Shown here: positions 24,744 to 35,580 of the stretch, one piece after another | How positions within the stretch are numbered: position 1 is the stretch's first letter | Layout of the letters: every line of letters starts with the position of its first letter | NCBI GenBank assembly: GCA_016748015.1 | Contig: JAAOMT010000699.1 | Location: 262,420-326,419 of the forward strand | Length of the DNA stretch: 64,000 nt | Reading direction: 5' to 3' | From: Geosiphon pyriformis | Taxonomy: Eukaryota; Glomeromycota; Glomeromycetes; Archaeosporales; Geosiphonaceae | Notes under the pieces: generated by a model | What the model saw: only the letters and a program-made list of their open reading frames with translations | Told to the model about the DNA's origin: nothing | Database searches by the model: none | Translations under genes and position numbers: made by a program

Positions 24744-26293
24744 ATGACCACTATTTTTAATTTTTACTCCTGCATGGAGAACATTCGAGCTCTAGTCAGA
24801 AATTATTTCAAAAGAAATATACCTTGGTTAATTTATTTGATTCTTTTAATTATTTTTGTAATTCAGTATGAAACTTTTTTTAAAGAGTTATCACTTGAAG
24901 AGAAACAAAATATATTGCTTGATGAGAAAATTTTCGAAACGTTTGGATTTGGACAAAATGGTTCTAAACCTATAGTCTATGGTCAATACAGAATCCTAAA
25001 ACCAACATTGGAAATTAAACCATGCAAATTGTTTTGTGACATTAATAAAATATCTGATATTGAAAGTAAAAATGACACCACTTCAAGGCTTAGATTTCAA
25101 ACATATAAAAATGAAAAAATCAAATTAAGATTAAAGACGAGATCAATACCTAAAGTAATAGCTGCGGGTGAGCCGAAGAAAATATTGATACCTTACGATC
25201 ATGAAATCAGGAATTTAATCAACCGTTTTTCTGAATATGCAAAGTATGCATCATGTCTCAATGTTAAGAACTCAAATGTATATAAATTGAGTGATTCTTT
25301 TTATGGTAGGTGATTTCTTCACCTTTTTATCATTAATTTTAACGCTAATCTAATATTAATAAAATTTTTAGCAAAGATTATTGACGATAGTCTTGAAAAG
25401 TATTTTGTCGTCTTAATTCGAGGCAGAGAATCATTGTTGTTTAACATTTCCAATATCGATTGGCAATCATCGATGGTCCCATTTCGTAAAATACCCGGAG
25501 CAATGGTAAACAAGGTTTTTTATGAAGAATTTCAAAAAGGTTGGAGTGTTTTGAGACGAAAAATGACACAAAAAAGGATCGGCAGCCCATATCTACATCG
25601 ATTGAGATTTGTGGGACATGGTGTTGGTGGCGGTACGAAATTAATCCAAATTATTTTTCGGATTGAGATTTAGAAATTTACGAAAAATATACATCATTTT
25701 TTCCAGTGTTTTCATTATTGGCAGCGATCGATTTTCAAACATGGAATAGGCCAATAATGTTTCCAGTTCAACTCGACATTCAAGTGTTCACCTTTGGTCA
25801 ACCGCGTATTGGCAACCGCCAATTTTCTACATTTGTCAATCATCATCTTAATGAACGCGTATTTCGTGTAACGAATAGGAACGATGCCATTCCAAAATTT
25901 CCTATATATTCAGACGAAATTTTGTATATACATCATGCAACCGAGTATTGGATTTCTTCCGATACTAATGAGAATGATTGTGATTGTATTCATCAAAACA
26001 ATTGGACAAGAGACAAAAGATCGTTGGATAAATTGTATAAATGTTTGGGAGAGGAAACTGTAGGCAGATATTTGGCTGAAGCAAAGGAAAGTTCAAAAAT
26101 TGGTTCATTTTTCTTGTTACAAAATTTTGAGGTTAAAAATTTCTCTTTAAAATAAAAATCTAGATTAACGCATTCTTATTTTGACCTTTAGTCTTGTAAT
26201 GCAGCTACCAAAAGTATTTATTCGAATGAAGATGTGTTTACTCATAGGGGCCCTTATCTTGGCTATTTAATGGGACATTGCCCACAATTATGA
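24744..26293 (+). CDS. Class-3-lipase-like protein 2 lacking the nucleophile Ser
   Basis: Exons 24744-25305, 25372-25632, 25707-26131 and 26192-26293 give 449 residues. A signal-anchor segment (WLIYLILLIIFVIQY) follows a short basic N-terminus, then a ~130-residue linker and a lipase-class-3-like core. The elbow is FVGHGVGG instead of GHSLGG, so the catalytic Ser is Gly. The strand VFTFGQPRIGN, the Asp of RVTNRNDAIPKFP and the His of IHHATEYWI all fit the known positions. The C-terminus has DCDC, spaced Cys and GPYLGYLMGHC, as in genes 1 and 3. The intron inside the elbow (GG|V) is at the same codon in all three. Likely acts in the secretory pathway or outside the cell, probably without hydrolase activity. 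Confidence 0.82.
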
Positions 26294-26933
26294 TTAAAAA
26301 ATCAAAGATTTGAATTCTTTTAATATCTGCATTTCATTCTTTTTCATCAATAAAAGTTACAAAATTTCGAATGCAGCTATGAGATGCACCAAAAAATTTC
26401 TTGAAAAATAAAATTTTCATTTTGAATATAAGATATAAATCTCTTGTTTTATATATTTGTTCAAAAATTGTCAATTTTCTTTGGAAGAAATTCTTTTTTC
26501 GAGGTATTTTGGAGACTTTTCGTTAATGGTTAAAAATTAATTGTGTTAAAAGTAGTATTGAAATATTTTATAAATATTTTATATAGTATATTTAATGAGT
26601 AATATTCTACTGTCAATATTCCTTCTTTAGACATGAATCCTCCCCTTCAGATAAAAGCTGAACAAAGTCCAATATGGCATGATAAAAAATTTTATAATTA
26701 TGAGCTAAAAGAATACAGCAAAGTTAATCGATTTAGCATATTTTGATATTAGAATACATATAAGGACCAAAAGTTGTTGAAACTTTATATTTCTGGAGGC
26801 AAGCAAATATAAAAATAACGTATCCATGTGCATATTTTCAGTCACAATAAGGAAATGTTTTGATCATCAATAAATTATCATACATCTGTCCTAGTTTAAA
26901 AATTTTTTTCAAATGGAACATATCTGAATCACA
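26294..26933. other. Spacer between lipase-like genes 2 and 3
   Basis: A+T-rich sequence of 640 bp without recognisable features; it should contain the terminator of gene 2 and the promoter of gene 3. Confidence 0.5.
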
Positions 26934-28352
26934 ATGATTTCAAAAATTTTTACCCACTCTATTTTAAGGCGAATTTTCTATTTCGGTTTTTCGTGTCTTT
27001 TGCTTTTCAAGATTCTCCCCGGAATATTACAGATACCTGATTCTCATTTGAAAGAAAAATCAACCAATGTCCTTAATAGATATTCTATAGGAACAAAATT
27101 TAAAAAGGAACTCACTAATAAACGTTTAAATTCGAGTAAAATTATTAGAAAAGTGTCGTTCAACACTCAAGTAAATTTATCTCATGAAAGCGATTATGAT
27201 TATTATGGCTATTGGAACCGATCGAAATCATTTGAAAAACGTCATATAACCAACACATCATCTAAAAAAGGTTTACTCCGATCGGACAATCTGTTTATGG
27301 AAAAATTGAAAAAATTCACTCTTTTCGCTAGTGAAGCATCTTGTTTAAATCCGGTCAACGATCAAAACGTTATAAAATTGACTGATGAATTTTATGGTAT
27401 TAGCATCTTACATTATATACATTATATTACTTTATGATTAATTCCCCAAAATTTCTTTTTTTTTAAATCTCAATCGTCTATCTTAGCGAAAATAACAAGC
27501 ATACGTAAAAACCAATTTTTCTTGATCCAGATTCGTGCCAAAGAGTTAGATTTTGACGTTACCTTGAAGAAGCGACTCCAAACACGATACAAAAGTACAA
27601 ATGATCTGATGATCGATAAAAATTTTTCCCTTAAATTTCAACTTGGATGGACAGAGTTAAGGCGTCATATTGGTCATAGACGAAAAGGAATTCCGCCAGC
27701 ATATAATTTGAGTTTTGTTGGACATGGGCTTGGTGGTGGTACATAAATATTTATATTTTGATCGAATTTCTTGACAAGACTCATCTAATTGACATTAATT
27801 TTTAGTGTTTGCTGTACTTGGAGCTTTCGAATTATTGACAGTAAAAGCGCCTGAATTATCTCAGATTGAAGTTTACACATATGGTCAACCTCGATTCGGA
27901 AACTATCAATTCGCTCATAAGATAAATTCCTTTAAGAATCTAAAAATATATAGAGTGACATATTATAATGATTTTATACCCAAGTATCCAATGAGTTATC
28001 AGAAAGTACAATATTTACACCATGGACAGGAGCTTTGGATATCGCCAAAAGATTGTGGCTGCGCTACTTCCGATAATAATAATGGGGATGATTTCAACAT
28101 TTATTTATGCACAGGCCCCAAAACCACAAGCGGGATAAATTTGGAAAGTCAAGTAAGTTGTTATAGAATCAAAATTTTGTTTTTAATCTGAACAATCATT
28201 TAACAATTATTAACCATTTTTTAAATATTTAGGAATGCAATGGTGGAACCGAGGCTGCATCGGATGAAGAAGCTTTCGCATCACATCTTGGTCCTTATAT
28301 GGGACAAATGATGTCACAATGTCCTCCTATGGTAACAATCAATCATTCTTAA
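26934..28352 (+). CDS. Class-3-lipase-like protein 3 lacking the nucleophile Ser
   Basis: Exons 26934-27396, 27487-27738, 27806-28152 and 28233-28352 give 393 residues. It has an N-terminal hydrophobic anchor (IFYFGFSCLLLFKI), a basic Ser-rich linker, then ASCLNP before the first intron as in gene 2 (ASCLNV). The elbow reads FVGHGLGG, with Gly in place of Ser. The strand VYTYGQPRFGN, the Asp of RVTYYNDFIPKYP and the His of LHHGQELWI are kept. The tail is Cys-rich (DCGC, then ECNGG) and ends GPYMGQMMSQC. Intron phases match gene 2. It arose by local duplication with genes 1 and 2. The activity, if any, is not hydrolysis by the usual triad. Confidence 0.82.
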
Positions 28353-29245
28353 ATGGCCATTTTTTAGTGTCAAAAATAGGTGCATTAAAATTAAATTTAA
28401 TCCCGATAATTAAATTTTTCGAGAAAATATTAATTTAGATATATTGTCTATTGCCTTTTTTTAATAAATTTTTTTATGAATATTCTAATTATTTAACTAA
28501 ATCTAAGGCTTCGCTATTTTTATATGAAAAGGTTCAAAAATTGAAGTAATTAAAATTTAATTTTGGCCATGCCTTCAGTGAAAAAGTATTTCAGCGTGGA
28601 TTTAATTTGAAGCAAATTAAAATAAAATTATCAAATCCCAATAAAATTGTTTTTCAATTTAAAATTATGATTTTAATTAAAAATAAACACTCCTTTAAAA
28701 TTTATGGACATAAAAATATTTCCGAATTAATACTGACCATAAAATTTTTTTATTCATGCTGATCAAATTAATATATTTCGATAGCAAGGGCAGAGGGTTT
28801 TCGTTTTACACGGTGAAAAAGTATATTAAGCATACTCAATATTGTCTAAATTTTAATATTTAAATCCGAACTTGCGTAAAAAAGATCTCAAAGATATTTG
28901 ATCAGTGGTTTAAAAATAAAAGTTATTATTACTTGGACTTAAGCCAATATTAGCAATTCTTAAAGTTATTACCGAACTATTATCATTTAAAAATACTCAT
29001 ATTCATTACAATAGTTTATTATACATTAGGTTTCTTAAATATTTTATATCGATCATTTCAAATTTCTGAATTAAATTTCAATAGGCTTAAACAATAAACA
29101 GTAAATAACAAGAGTTTATCAAAATTGGCAACGGGCGAACAATTTTGCCATTGTAAAAATCCTTCTCTGATAACTTTGTTATATACTGATAAAGTTATAT
29201 TCCTATATAGACTAGATGGATATAGAAAAGATAATTGACAAATAT
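28353..29245. other. Spacer with dispersed repeat copy B
   Basis: A+T-rich, no gene seen. It contains the repeat at 28738-28997. Confidence 0.5.
28738..28997 (+). repeat. Dispersed repeat, copy B
   Basis: Matches 10569-10850 in the same orientation with about the same block order. Copy A is slightly longer, owing to an extra piece around 10695-10715. Confidence 0.7.
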
Positions 29246-29247
29246 GG

Positions 29248-29370
29248 CTACCCCCTCCCGCTCTTCATTCTTGTAAGAAATCTTACTCTACCCCCCTCCC
29301 ACTCTTTATTCTTGTAAGAAATTTTAAACTACCCTCTTCCCACTCTTCATTCTTGCAAGGCATAATAACA
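29248..29370. repeat. Three-unit C-rich minisatellite
   Basis: Three units of about 40 bp, each with ctaccc, then a variable ccctccc, cactctt, attcttg and aag. The CT-rich composition stands out from the A+T-rich surroundings. Confidence 0.75.
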
Positions 29371-29465
29371 GACTAACAATTATCAATTCCTCACCACCTA
29401 ACCCTAGAATTTAATTCAGTTATTTGATGATCGATTGTTCATGATTTCCTATTCTGTATTCATTG

Positions 29466-29830
29466 TTATTCGAATGTTGAATTGCGAATTACTGGTGAGC
29501 GTGGTTATTCGAGTGTTGAGTTGCGAATTATTGGTGGGTGATGGTTATTCGAATGTTGAATTCGCGCATTACTGGTGGGTGTGGTTATTCGAATGTTGAA
29601 TTTGCGAATTATTGGTAGATGTGATTATATTCGAAGGTTGAATTCGTGAATTGTTGGTGGGTGATGGTTATTCGAATGTTGAATACACGCATTACTGGTG
29701 GGCGTGGTTATTCGAATGTTGAATCGCGAATTATTGGTGGATGGTGGTTATATTCGAAGGTTGAGTTGCGAATTATTAGTGAGTGGTGGTTATATTCGAA
29801 TGTTGAATCGCGAATTATTGGTGGGTAATG
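29466..29830. repeat. Nine-unit minisatellite, ~40 bp unit
   Basis: Nine diverged units of 39-43 bp, each with ttattcgaatgttga, gcgaatta and ttggtgggtg. Units 5, 8 and 9 have ttatattcga in place of ttattcga, a possible higher-order pattern. It ends exactly where the match to the start of the window begins, so it is probably part of the same repeat element. Overlapping short ORFs here are repeat artefacts. Confidence 0.85.
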
Positions 29831-30955
29831 GTTATCCATCAATTGTTAGTGTCAAACTAGAGTCAAGCTCAATAGGGTCTTCTTTTCCTGCTGGTTTTGC
29901 CAAGCCCGTTCCATTGGCTGTGGTTTCACTAGATAGTAGATAAGAATAGTTTAACCCATTATGCACATCAATAACCATAAGTGGAAACAGACATTTAGCT
30001 GGAACGCGGCAAGCACAGAGGTTAAATAACAATTCATGTCATTGACCATAAGTGGAAGCAGACATTCGGAAGAATGGGTACATGCACAGAGGTATAACAA
30101 TTCATGTTATAGACCGTAAGTGAAAACAGACATTCGGCAGAATGGGTGCATGCACAGTGGTTAGAGAACACCACATTTGGCGATATAAAGGAGTTGGAAA
30201 CCCCGTGCTTGGTTGAGTTTCTTCGGTTAAGGTTGGGGTTCTTTCCAGTAAAGGATGCCCCCCTCCCTCACCCAACACTTAGAGCTAGAAGAGATACGTC
30301 AACACCCTTACCTGGATTGTTTCATCAACTAGAGGCTTTTAATCTTCGAGACCTGCTGCAGTTATCAGTACGACTGGGGACAAGAATGAATCTCTCTTAG
30401 ATTTTTTTAGTGTTCTTTGGATTCGTGAGTCGTCAGTGGTGAGTGGTGAGTTGTTAGTCGTACTGGTTATAGCTGTTGGGTTTGTGAGTTGGTGGACGCC
30501 GGTAATTCGTCGCCAATAAAGATAAGAGTAATCTTATATAGGATAAAATTTTGCCTAAAGGCAGAGAACACCTCTTTATATATGTTACTGCCTCTAAGTT
30601 GTTGATTTTGAGATCAAAAATTACGCGTTTGTTTTTCACGCGAAAACAAGAATACAAGAATACAAGGGTGGGTTTAACTAATATGTAGTGATTAAAAACA
30701 AAGCGTCACTTTTTGAAACATTGGTACTTTCTGGAAATTTTTTATATTATTACGCGGATCCTCATGACTAATGTAATATTAAGCAGATCCTCATGACTCA
30801 TTTTTTTTGACCCTGTTATCCTAAAATGACTAAATACAATCAGAATGGGAAATCAAATTCACATCCCCTTTAAAACCGTGGGACCCATATCTCTTATGCA
30901 AAAATTAATACATTAGACTGAATAATGTAAATGGACACAGCATAAAGAACATGGT
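29831..30955. repeat. G+C-richer copy of dispersed repeat (copy 2)
   Basis: Homologous to 1-800 plus 1231-1560. Near 29970-30150 it has about three internal repeats of ~73 bp (ccataagtgg...cagacatt...gcacagaggtt), of which copy 1 shows decayed versions. At about 30705-30730 it has the uninterrupted version of the LINE target site. It is much less A+T-rich than copy 1 and was probably closer to the intact element. Frames at 29832-30657 are not supported as genes. Confidence 0.8.
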
Positions 30956-31582
30956 GTTTATATTTCATAGCCGAGTCCAATAGATGTTTCCCCCTTCCTT
31001 TTTTGATCGTCCATGGAAACAGACCTTTATTGCGTTTGCGAATACCCCAGTTTTTTAAAGCATCCTAAATTCTTTAATTAGCTTATCTATCAAATATCTA
31101 GGCTATCCATTTTTTGAGTTATTTGCGTCATTTAGTTATTCATTTATTTGCTTAATAAAATTGAAAGAAGCTCTTATTTGAATAATAAAGAAAAATTTAA
31201 TTATTATCATACTTTTGTATAGAAAATCTATTTCTGAACATACAATAGATTGTAATCTTACATTCCAATGTAAATCTGCAATGACTAAAACACATCATAA
31301 GAAACAAGTCAAATTATAAAAATTAAAATATCAAAAAGATTCTTTTTCCTGAAAAAACGTTTTCACACAATTCCGACAAGGACCTAATGGAAAATATTTT
31401 AAACAAGAAAATATCGTTCCATATGATTCCAAAGTTGACACAGCTGGAATTGCGATATTACCGTGGCCCGATTGAGAATCTTTGAAAGTTATGATTGTTG
31501 TCGTACTTCACATCACTATTTAATCATCCAGAACTTAAATGGTATTTAAAAAAGCCCGGAATGATCTTTCTGAATACATTTA
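30956..31582. other. Spacer before the MULE element
   Basis: No gene recognised. The first part may still belong to the dispersed repeat, since the piece around 30980-31000 resembles about 1700-1730. Confidence 0.4.
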
Positions 31583-31648
31583 GGGTATTGCTAAATCGAC
31601 CCACCCGCAACACGTGATATTAATATATATAATTTTAATATTTATTTA

Positions 31649-31929
31649 GGGAATTGCTAAATCGACCCACCCGCAACACGTGATATCATTTACGTCATAG
31701 TTTCGTATTCAAATATATATAGGAACATATTAACGAATATTATGGTTAATTATAAAACACTATAAATTACTTAAGGCATAATAAAAAATTAAATATATAA
31801 TCTATATTCAATTTTATATAAGAAAAAGTTATTTTTTATTTTAATTAAACTAATATTTATTAGAATTACTAATAAATAAATATTAAAATTAATATCACGT
31901 GTTGCGGGTGGGTCGATTTAGCAATTCCC
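31649..31929 (-). mobile_element. Miniature element nested in the MULE
   Basis: 281 bp with perfect 38-bp inverted termini (31649-31686 and 31892-31929) and an 8-bp direct repeat tttattta on each side (31641-31648 and 31930-31937). In reverse orientation its interior is the left part of the host MULE joined to a right subterminal part, so it is an internal-deletion derivative of the same family. Confidence 0.85.
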
Positions 31930-32029
31930 TTTATTTATTAGTAATTCGAATAAATATATAAAATTGAATATAGATTATATATTTAATTTTTTATTATGCC
32001 TTAAGTAATTTATAGTGTTTTATAATTAA
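31746..32029. repeat. Perfect 75-bp inverted repeat
   Basis: 31746-31820 and 31955-32029 are exact reverse complements. One arm lies in the miniature element, the other in the host MULE, because the insert sits in opposite orientation. The spacer is 134 bp. Confidence 0.9.
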
Positions 32030-33102
32030 AAAACACTTAGTTGTGGACAGGTCCGAATATTATAGCCTTGTTTTTTACAAATTTTACATTTACGTATTTG
32101 AATTTGAGAAGAAACATTTTCAACAATTTCAAATTGGGATAAATTTCGTTGAATAGATGATTCTTGATGAGCAATATTTTGTTGAGAGCGATTTAAAGCA
32201 CCTAAAGGACGTTCTCGAGTTCGTTAATTAAAAGGATTCTCAATTGCAAGAGATGTGTTTGAAATCTGAATAAATTGAGTGCGCATTGCTTCTTGTTGAT
32301 GTGGAGCCAAAAGTTGATATGTTCAATTTACTTCTTCAAGCAATGGATCCAAACTTGGAATAACTGTTGGAATATTAGCTTCAGGATTAATCATTGTAAA
32401 AATATGATTTGTATTTACTAGATGCCAAATAAAATGAAACTGATTCATAGAGAACTCCCCAGTAACAAGCATATTTCGAATTTGATGTTCACATGGAAGG
32501 CCCATTGTTGTTGAAAAAACACCAGAGCAAGATGTTATATTATTATCCAATGGTTTTCGTGCAAGAAGATACTGTCCATAGACTGCTTTTAAGGCAAAAA
32601 TTAAGACTTGTCGTACAATATTTTGAAAGAAAGGGATGTTGTGATCATGACAAATTCGAATACGCTCAATACTTTGTTGTGTTTCAACTTCTTTAGTCGT
32701 ATTTTCAAAGACATGTAGTCGTCGAACAGCAGGATGTCCAGCAATATTATCAGATGGCTCATGATTATGTTCAGCATTGCGAACTGTTAAATGCCAGCAC
32801 TCATCAGCTTTGAGTAATCGTCCATATACAGTAAAAGGGCAGTTTGTTAATTGAGTTGCTGTTTTTCATTGTCGATCTTCTAATACAAGTCTTTTAGAAG
32901 CATTATATTCATTTTCCCGATCATATTTGAAGGTAATACGAGTACCATTAGCAGCAGAGCGTCGTTTTGAAACTACATATCCTTGGGAGTATGTAAAGGT
33001 GTTAAGACTTTGTATCATCATCTCATAAGAGCTATATGATGTTTCTGGAGGTGGTAACATTATATGAACATAATCTGTAATTTTATAAAAAGGTAAAATC
33101 AA
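32026..33102 (-). pseudogene. MULE transposase relic: FAR1 DNA-binding, SWIM and zinc knuckle, no catalytic core
   Basis: Read from 33102 or the ATG at 33060 to the stop at 32026. The N-terminus shows a FAR1-like zinc-binding domain (YEMMIQSLNTFTYSQGY, SKRRSAANGTR, LTNCPF, WHLTVRNAEHNHE, GHPAVRRL). After only ~65 residues comes a SWIM-like region (CSGVFSTTMGLPCEH) and at the end a zinc knuckle CKICKKQGYNIRTC with Tyr where His is usual. The MULE DDE catalytic domain (normally ~200-300 residues between these) is absent. In-frame stops lie at 32866, 32323 and 32224. The first could be a CGA-to-TGA change. Confidence 0.8.
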
Positions 33103-33200
33103 AAGAAAACTTATTAAGTTTATTCTAGAGCTCTTTAATTATAAACTCGTTAATATGTTCCTATATATAGTTGAATACGAAACTATAACGTAAATGATAC

Positions 33201-34139
33201 CAAATACCTTGATTAATTTATGAACAAATAAAAAACGTGATTTAAAATAAATCTGCATATTTTCTATAAATACTTTTAAAAAAATATTTAAAAATTGTAT
33301 ATCAAAGACCAAATTTTCAAATAATATTGATTTTGATTTATTAATTAATCAAAAATTAATCTTTGATTTAATTTAAATTTGGAACTGATAAGTAAAAACA
33401 TATATGAAGGATTAAAACAATAAAATAAGTTAGATAATAAAAAAAGAAAAAAAGAGCTTTGAATTAAATATTGTAAATTATTCAATAAAAGAAATCAATT
33501 TCAATCAACAAAAAAAATCAAATTATAAATAGTTTTTATTAATTTTAAGTTGATTATATTTAATAAATAAAATTTGGAATAATAAGAAAGAGATTTAGAA
33601 ATTTTATACTATATCAATTATATTTTTCTATTTTTAAAATAAGATATTACCCTTTATAATTAATACATAGTAGCTGAATAGAAAAATTAACTATAACACT
33701 ATTATTGTTAGAAAATCTAAGGAGTTTGGTAAAAATTTGATTTTTCAATAAAACGTAAAATTTTCTATGCTGCAAGATCATTTCAACAAAAAATAGTTAG
33801 CAACTTTCACATTCAAAGAATTATTTTTTTTCCATATAATTTTCAAGTGATAACATGCTCTTGATCGAAAGTAAAGTATTGCATTGTTTATTTTTAAAAG
33901 AATAATAAACATAATCCTAAAATTAAGAAACTTGATTAATTTCGACAAAGAGATTTTTTTATAAAACAAAATCTTTAAAAAAAATAAGCATTTTATAAGG
34001 GCCTTGCTCGGGTTTTTTTATTTCTTAAATATTTCTTGCATTTTAGCGAGGAATTTAATTTAATTTTTTTTTCCAGATGGAAACTGCTTTTTCACATCCA
34101 ATCTAAAGCCTTAAACCTTACATCTCTCATACAATCCCT
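33201..34139. other. A+T-rich spacer
   Basis: No gene recognised; a 63-codon minus-strand frame at 33778-33969 looks random. Confidence 0.5.
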
Positions 34140-34233
34140 CTTTGAGGCAATAAATATCAATAAATTTCAGAGAAGATAGAAATCAACTTTGAGGCAATAA
34201 ATATCAATAAATTTCAGAGAAGATAGAAATCAA
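34140..34233. repeat. Perfect 47-bp tandem duplication
   Basis: Two identical adjacent units (ctttgaggcaataaatatca... to ...gatagaaatcaa) about 260 bp before the start codon of the membrane-protein gene. The identity suggests a recent event. Confidence 0.9.
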
Positions 34234-34285
34234 ATTTCTGCAATTTCTAACAGGAGAATCAGGGTGATACCTGTTTATGAAAGAA

Positions 34286-34293
34286 TATAAATA
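34286..34293 (+). promoter_or_regulatory. Possible TATA box of membrane-protein gene
   Basis: TATAAATA lies 208 bp upstream of the proposed ATG; the intervening sequence would be a long 5' UTR. Confidence 0.3.
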
Positions 34294-34493
34294 GCTTTCC
34301 TTTTGTTCTGCGTGAATAAAGTTATGCACACGAAAAAAATCTACCAAATAAGAAATTGCAGACTTCTTCGGCTGAAAAACTGGTTTATAAGTAATAGTTT
34401 GTTTCTATTTTAATAAAAAGATTTGTGCATCGAATCATTAACTAGTTGCAATTGAGCTATTGTGCAGGAATCTTAACATTTCGGCAATTAAAC

Positions 34494-35580
34494 ATGGATG
34501 ATCTTAATAATGATGGTAACATCAAATACTTTTTAACAGATAAATACTCACCCCAGCAAAACTTTTTCAGCTTGAAAACTCTCCCCAAAGTAAGAACTTC
34601 ACTTAAAATCAAAAAATGGGAAACTATACCTTCCTTAAGATATTTAATGTTATGGCTTATTTCTTGTTTCTTGGTTTCCATCTTAAATTCTGGACAAATG
34701 ATGGAAGTATAGAGAAAGTAAGTTGAGTAGATGTAATAGTTTTATCCTTTGAGCTTAAAATATTAATTTGAAAATTTTTTCAATAAATCTATTAATTTAA
34801 AAAATTTTGCGATTAATTATCAATCAACAACCTTTAATATCATTTTAATCCCCTAATCCCTGACGATTTTCACAGGATAACATTCCAACAAAAAATTCTT
34901 ATATAACATATATTACGCCGGCAGACTTTACACTCTACATAACGTCGGGCCTAATAAATGTACTCTTCCTCGGTTTTATAATTTATCAATTCTTCGACTC
35001 AGCAAATGAAGTGGTGATCGATGGAATACAATGGGATTTCATAATCATCGCTAGCCTGACTTCAACATTTCTCTCATTGTGGGATCTAGAATACATTTTC
35101 TGTACATTTGTTGTATCAGCTGTTCTCGGAATTCAAGTTTCTTATCTGTACTACAGAATTCGCCAACAATTTCCAGCAAAAAATTGGGCTGATGTTTTAT
35201 ATATTCATGCTCCATTGTCAATTTATCATGCTTGGATAGTAGTGATTACATTGACAGTATTATTTGCTGCAGTGTTTCCTAACCCTAAAGAAGGACATGA
35301 ACCTGAGATATTAATTAGGATTGCGGTTGGATTGGCTTATATATGTTTGGAGTTGACTGCCATTTTTTATGTTGAGGCTGTTGGAAAAGAAGATATTCTT
35401 GGTGCTTTGGTAATTTCTTGGTCATTTCTTGGAATTTGTTTTAGGGTTGAGGATCTTGGATTTTCCATTGCAGCATTGGGGTTGGGGATATTTACTGGGA
35501 TATATGCTGTTTCACCTTTGATTCGTCAGTGTTGTCGGGAGAATAGAAATTATGGTGAAAGTGTTTCATTATTAGCTTAA
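34494..35580 (+). CDS. Multi-pass membrane protein of unknown function
   Basis: Exons 34494-34706 and 34876-35580 give 305 residues. The ATG at 34494 is chosen because the frame upstream has only a TTG start. About eight to nine hydrophobic segments are visible, the first at LRYLMLWLISCFLVSI, the others from FTLYITSGLINVLF to LGIFTGIYAVSPLI. Striking conserved-looking segments are YYRIRQQFPAKNWADVLYIHAPLS (residues about 180-205) and the following HAWIVV. It lacks a signal peptide and ends in a short cytoplasmic-looking tail. I recall similar fungal membrane proteins but cannot name the family, so no function is assigned. The donor at 34707 (GTATAG) is forced by an in-frame stop. Confidence 0.7.

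Larger units (their letters stand above)
31583..33200 (-). mobile_element. Defective MULE transposon (right terminus lost)
   Basis: The left end carries a 38-bp terminal motif (gggtattgctaaatcgaccc, then ...cacgtgatat) at 31583-31620. The right end, read inward from 33200, matches the subterminal sequence of the nested element (atcatttacg...tatagtttcgtattcaa...ggaacatattaacga) but lacks the terminal ~32 bp. Inside is a minus-strand transposase relic with FAR1-type and SWIM regions. A 281-bp relative is inserted at 31649-31929. With one terminus gone and no catalytic core it cannot move by itself. Confidence 0.75.

Noticed and set aside
29646-30400. ORFs in and after the 40-bp minisatellite
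   Set aside because: The first two translate the tandem repeat; the third lies in the non-coding dispersed repeat and its homologous copy at 1-900 is not open.
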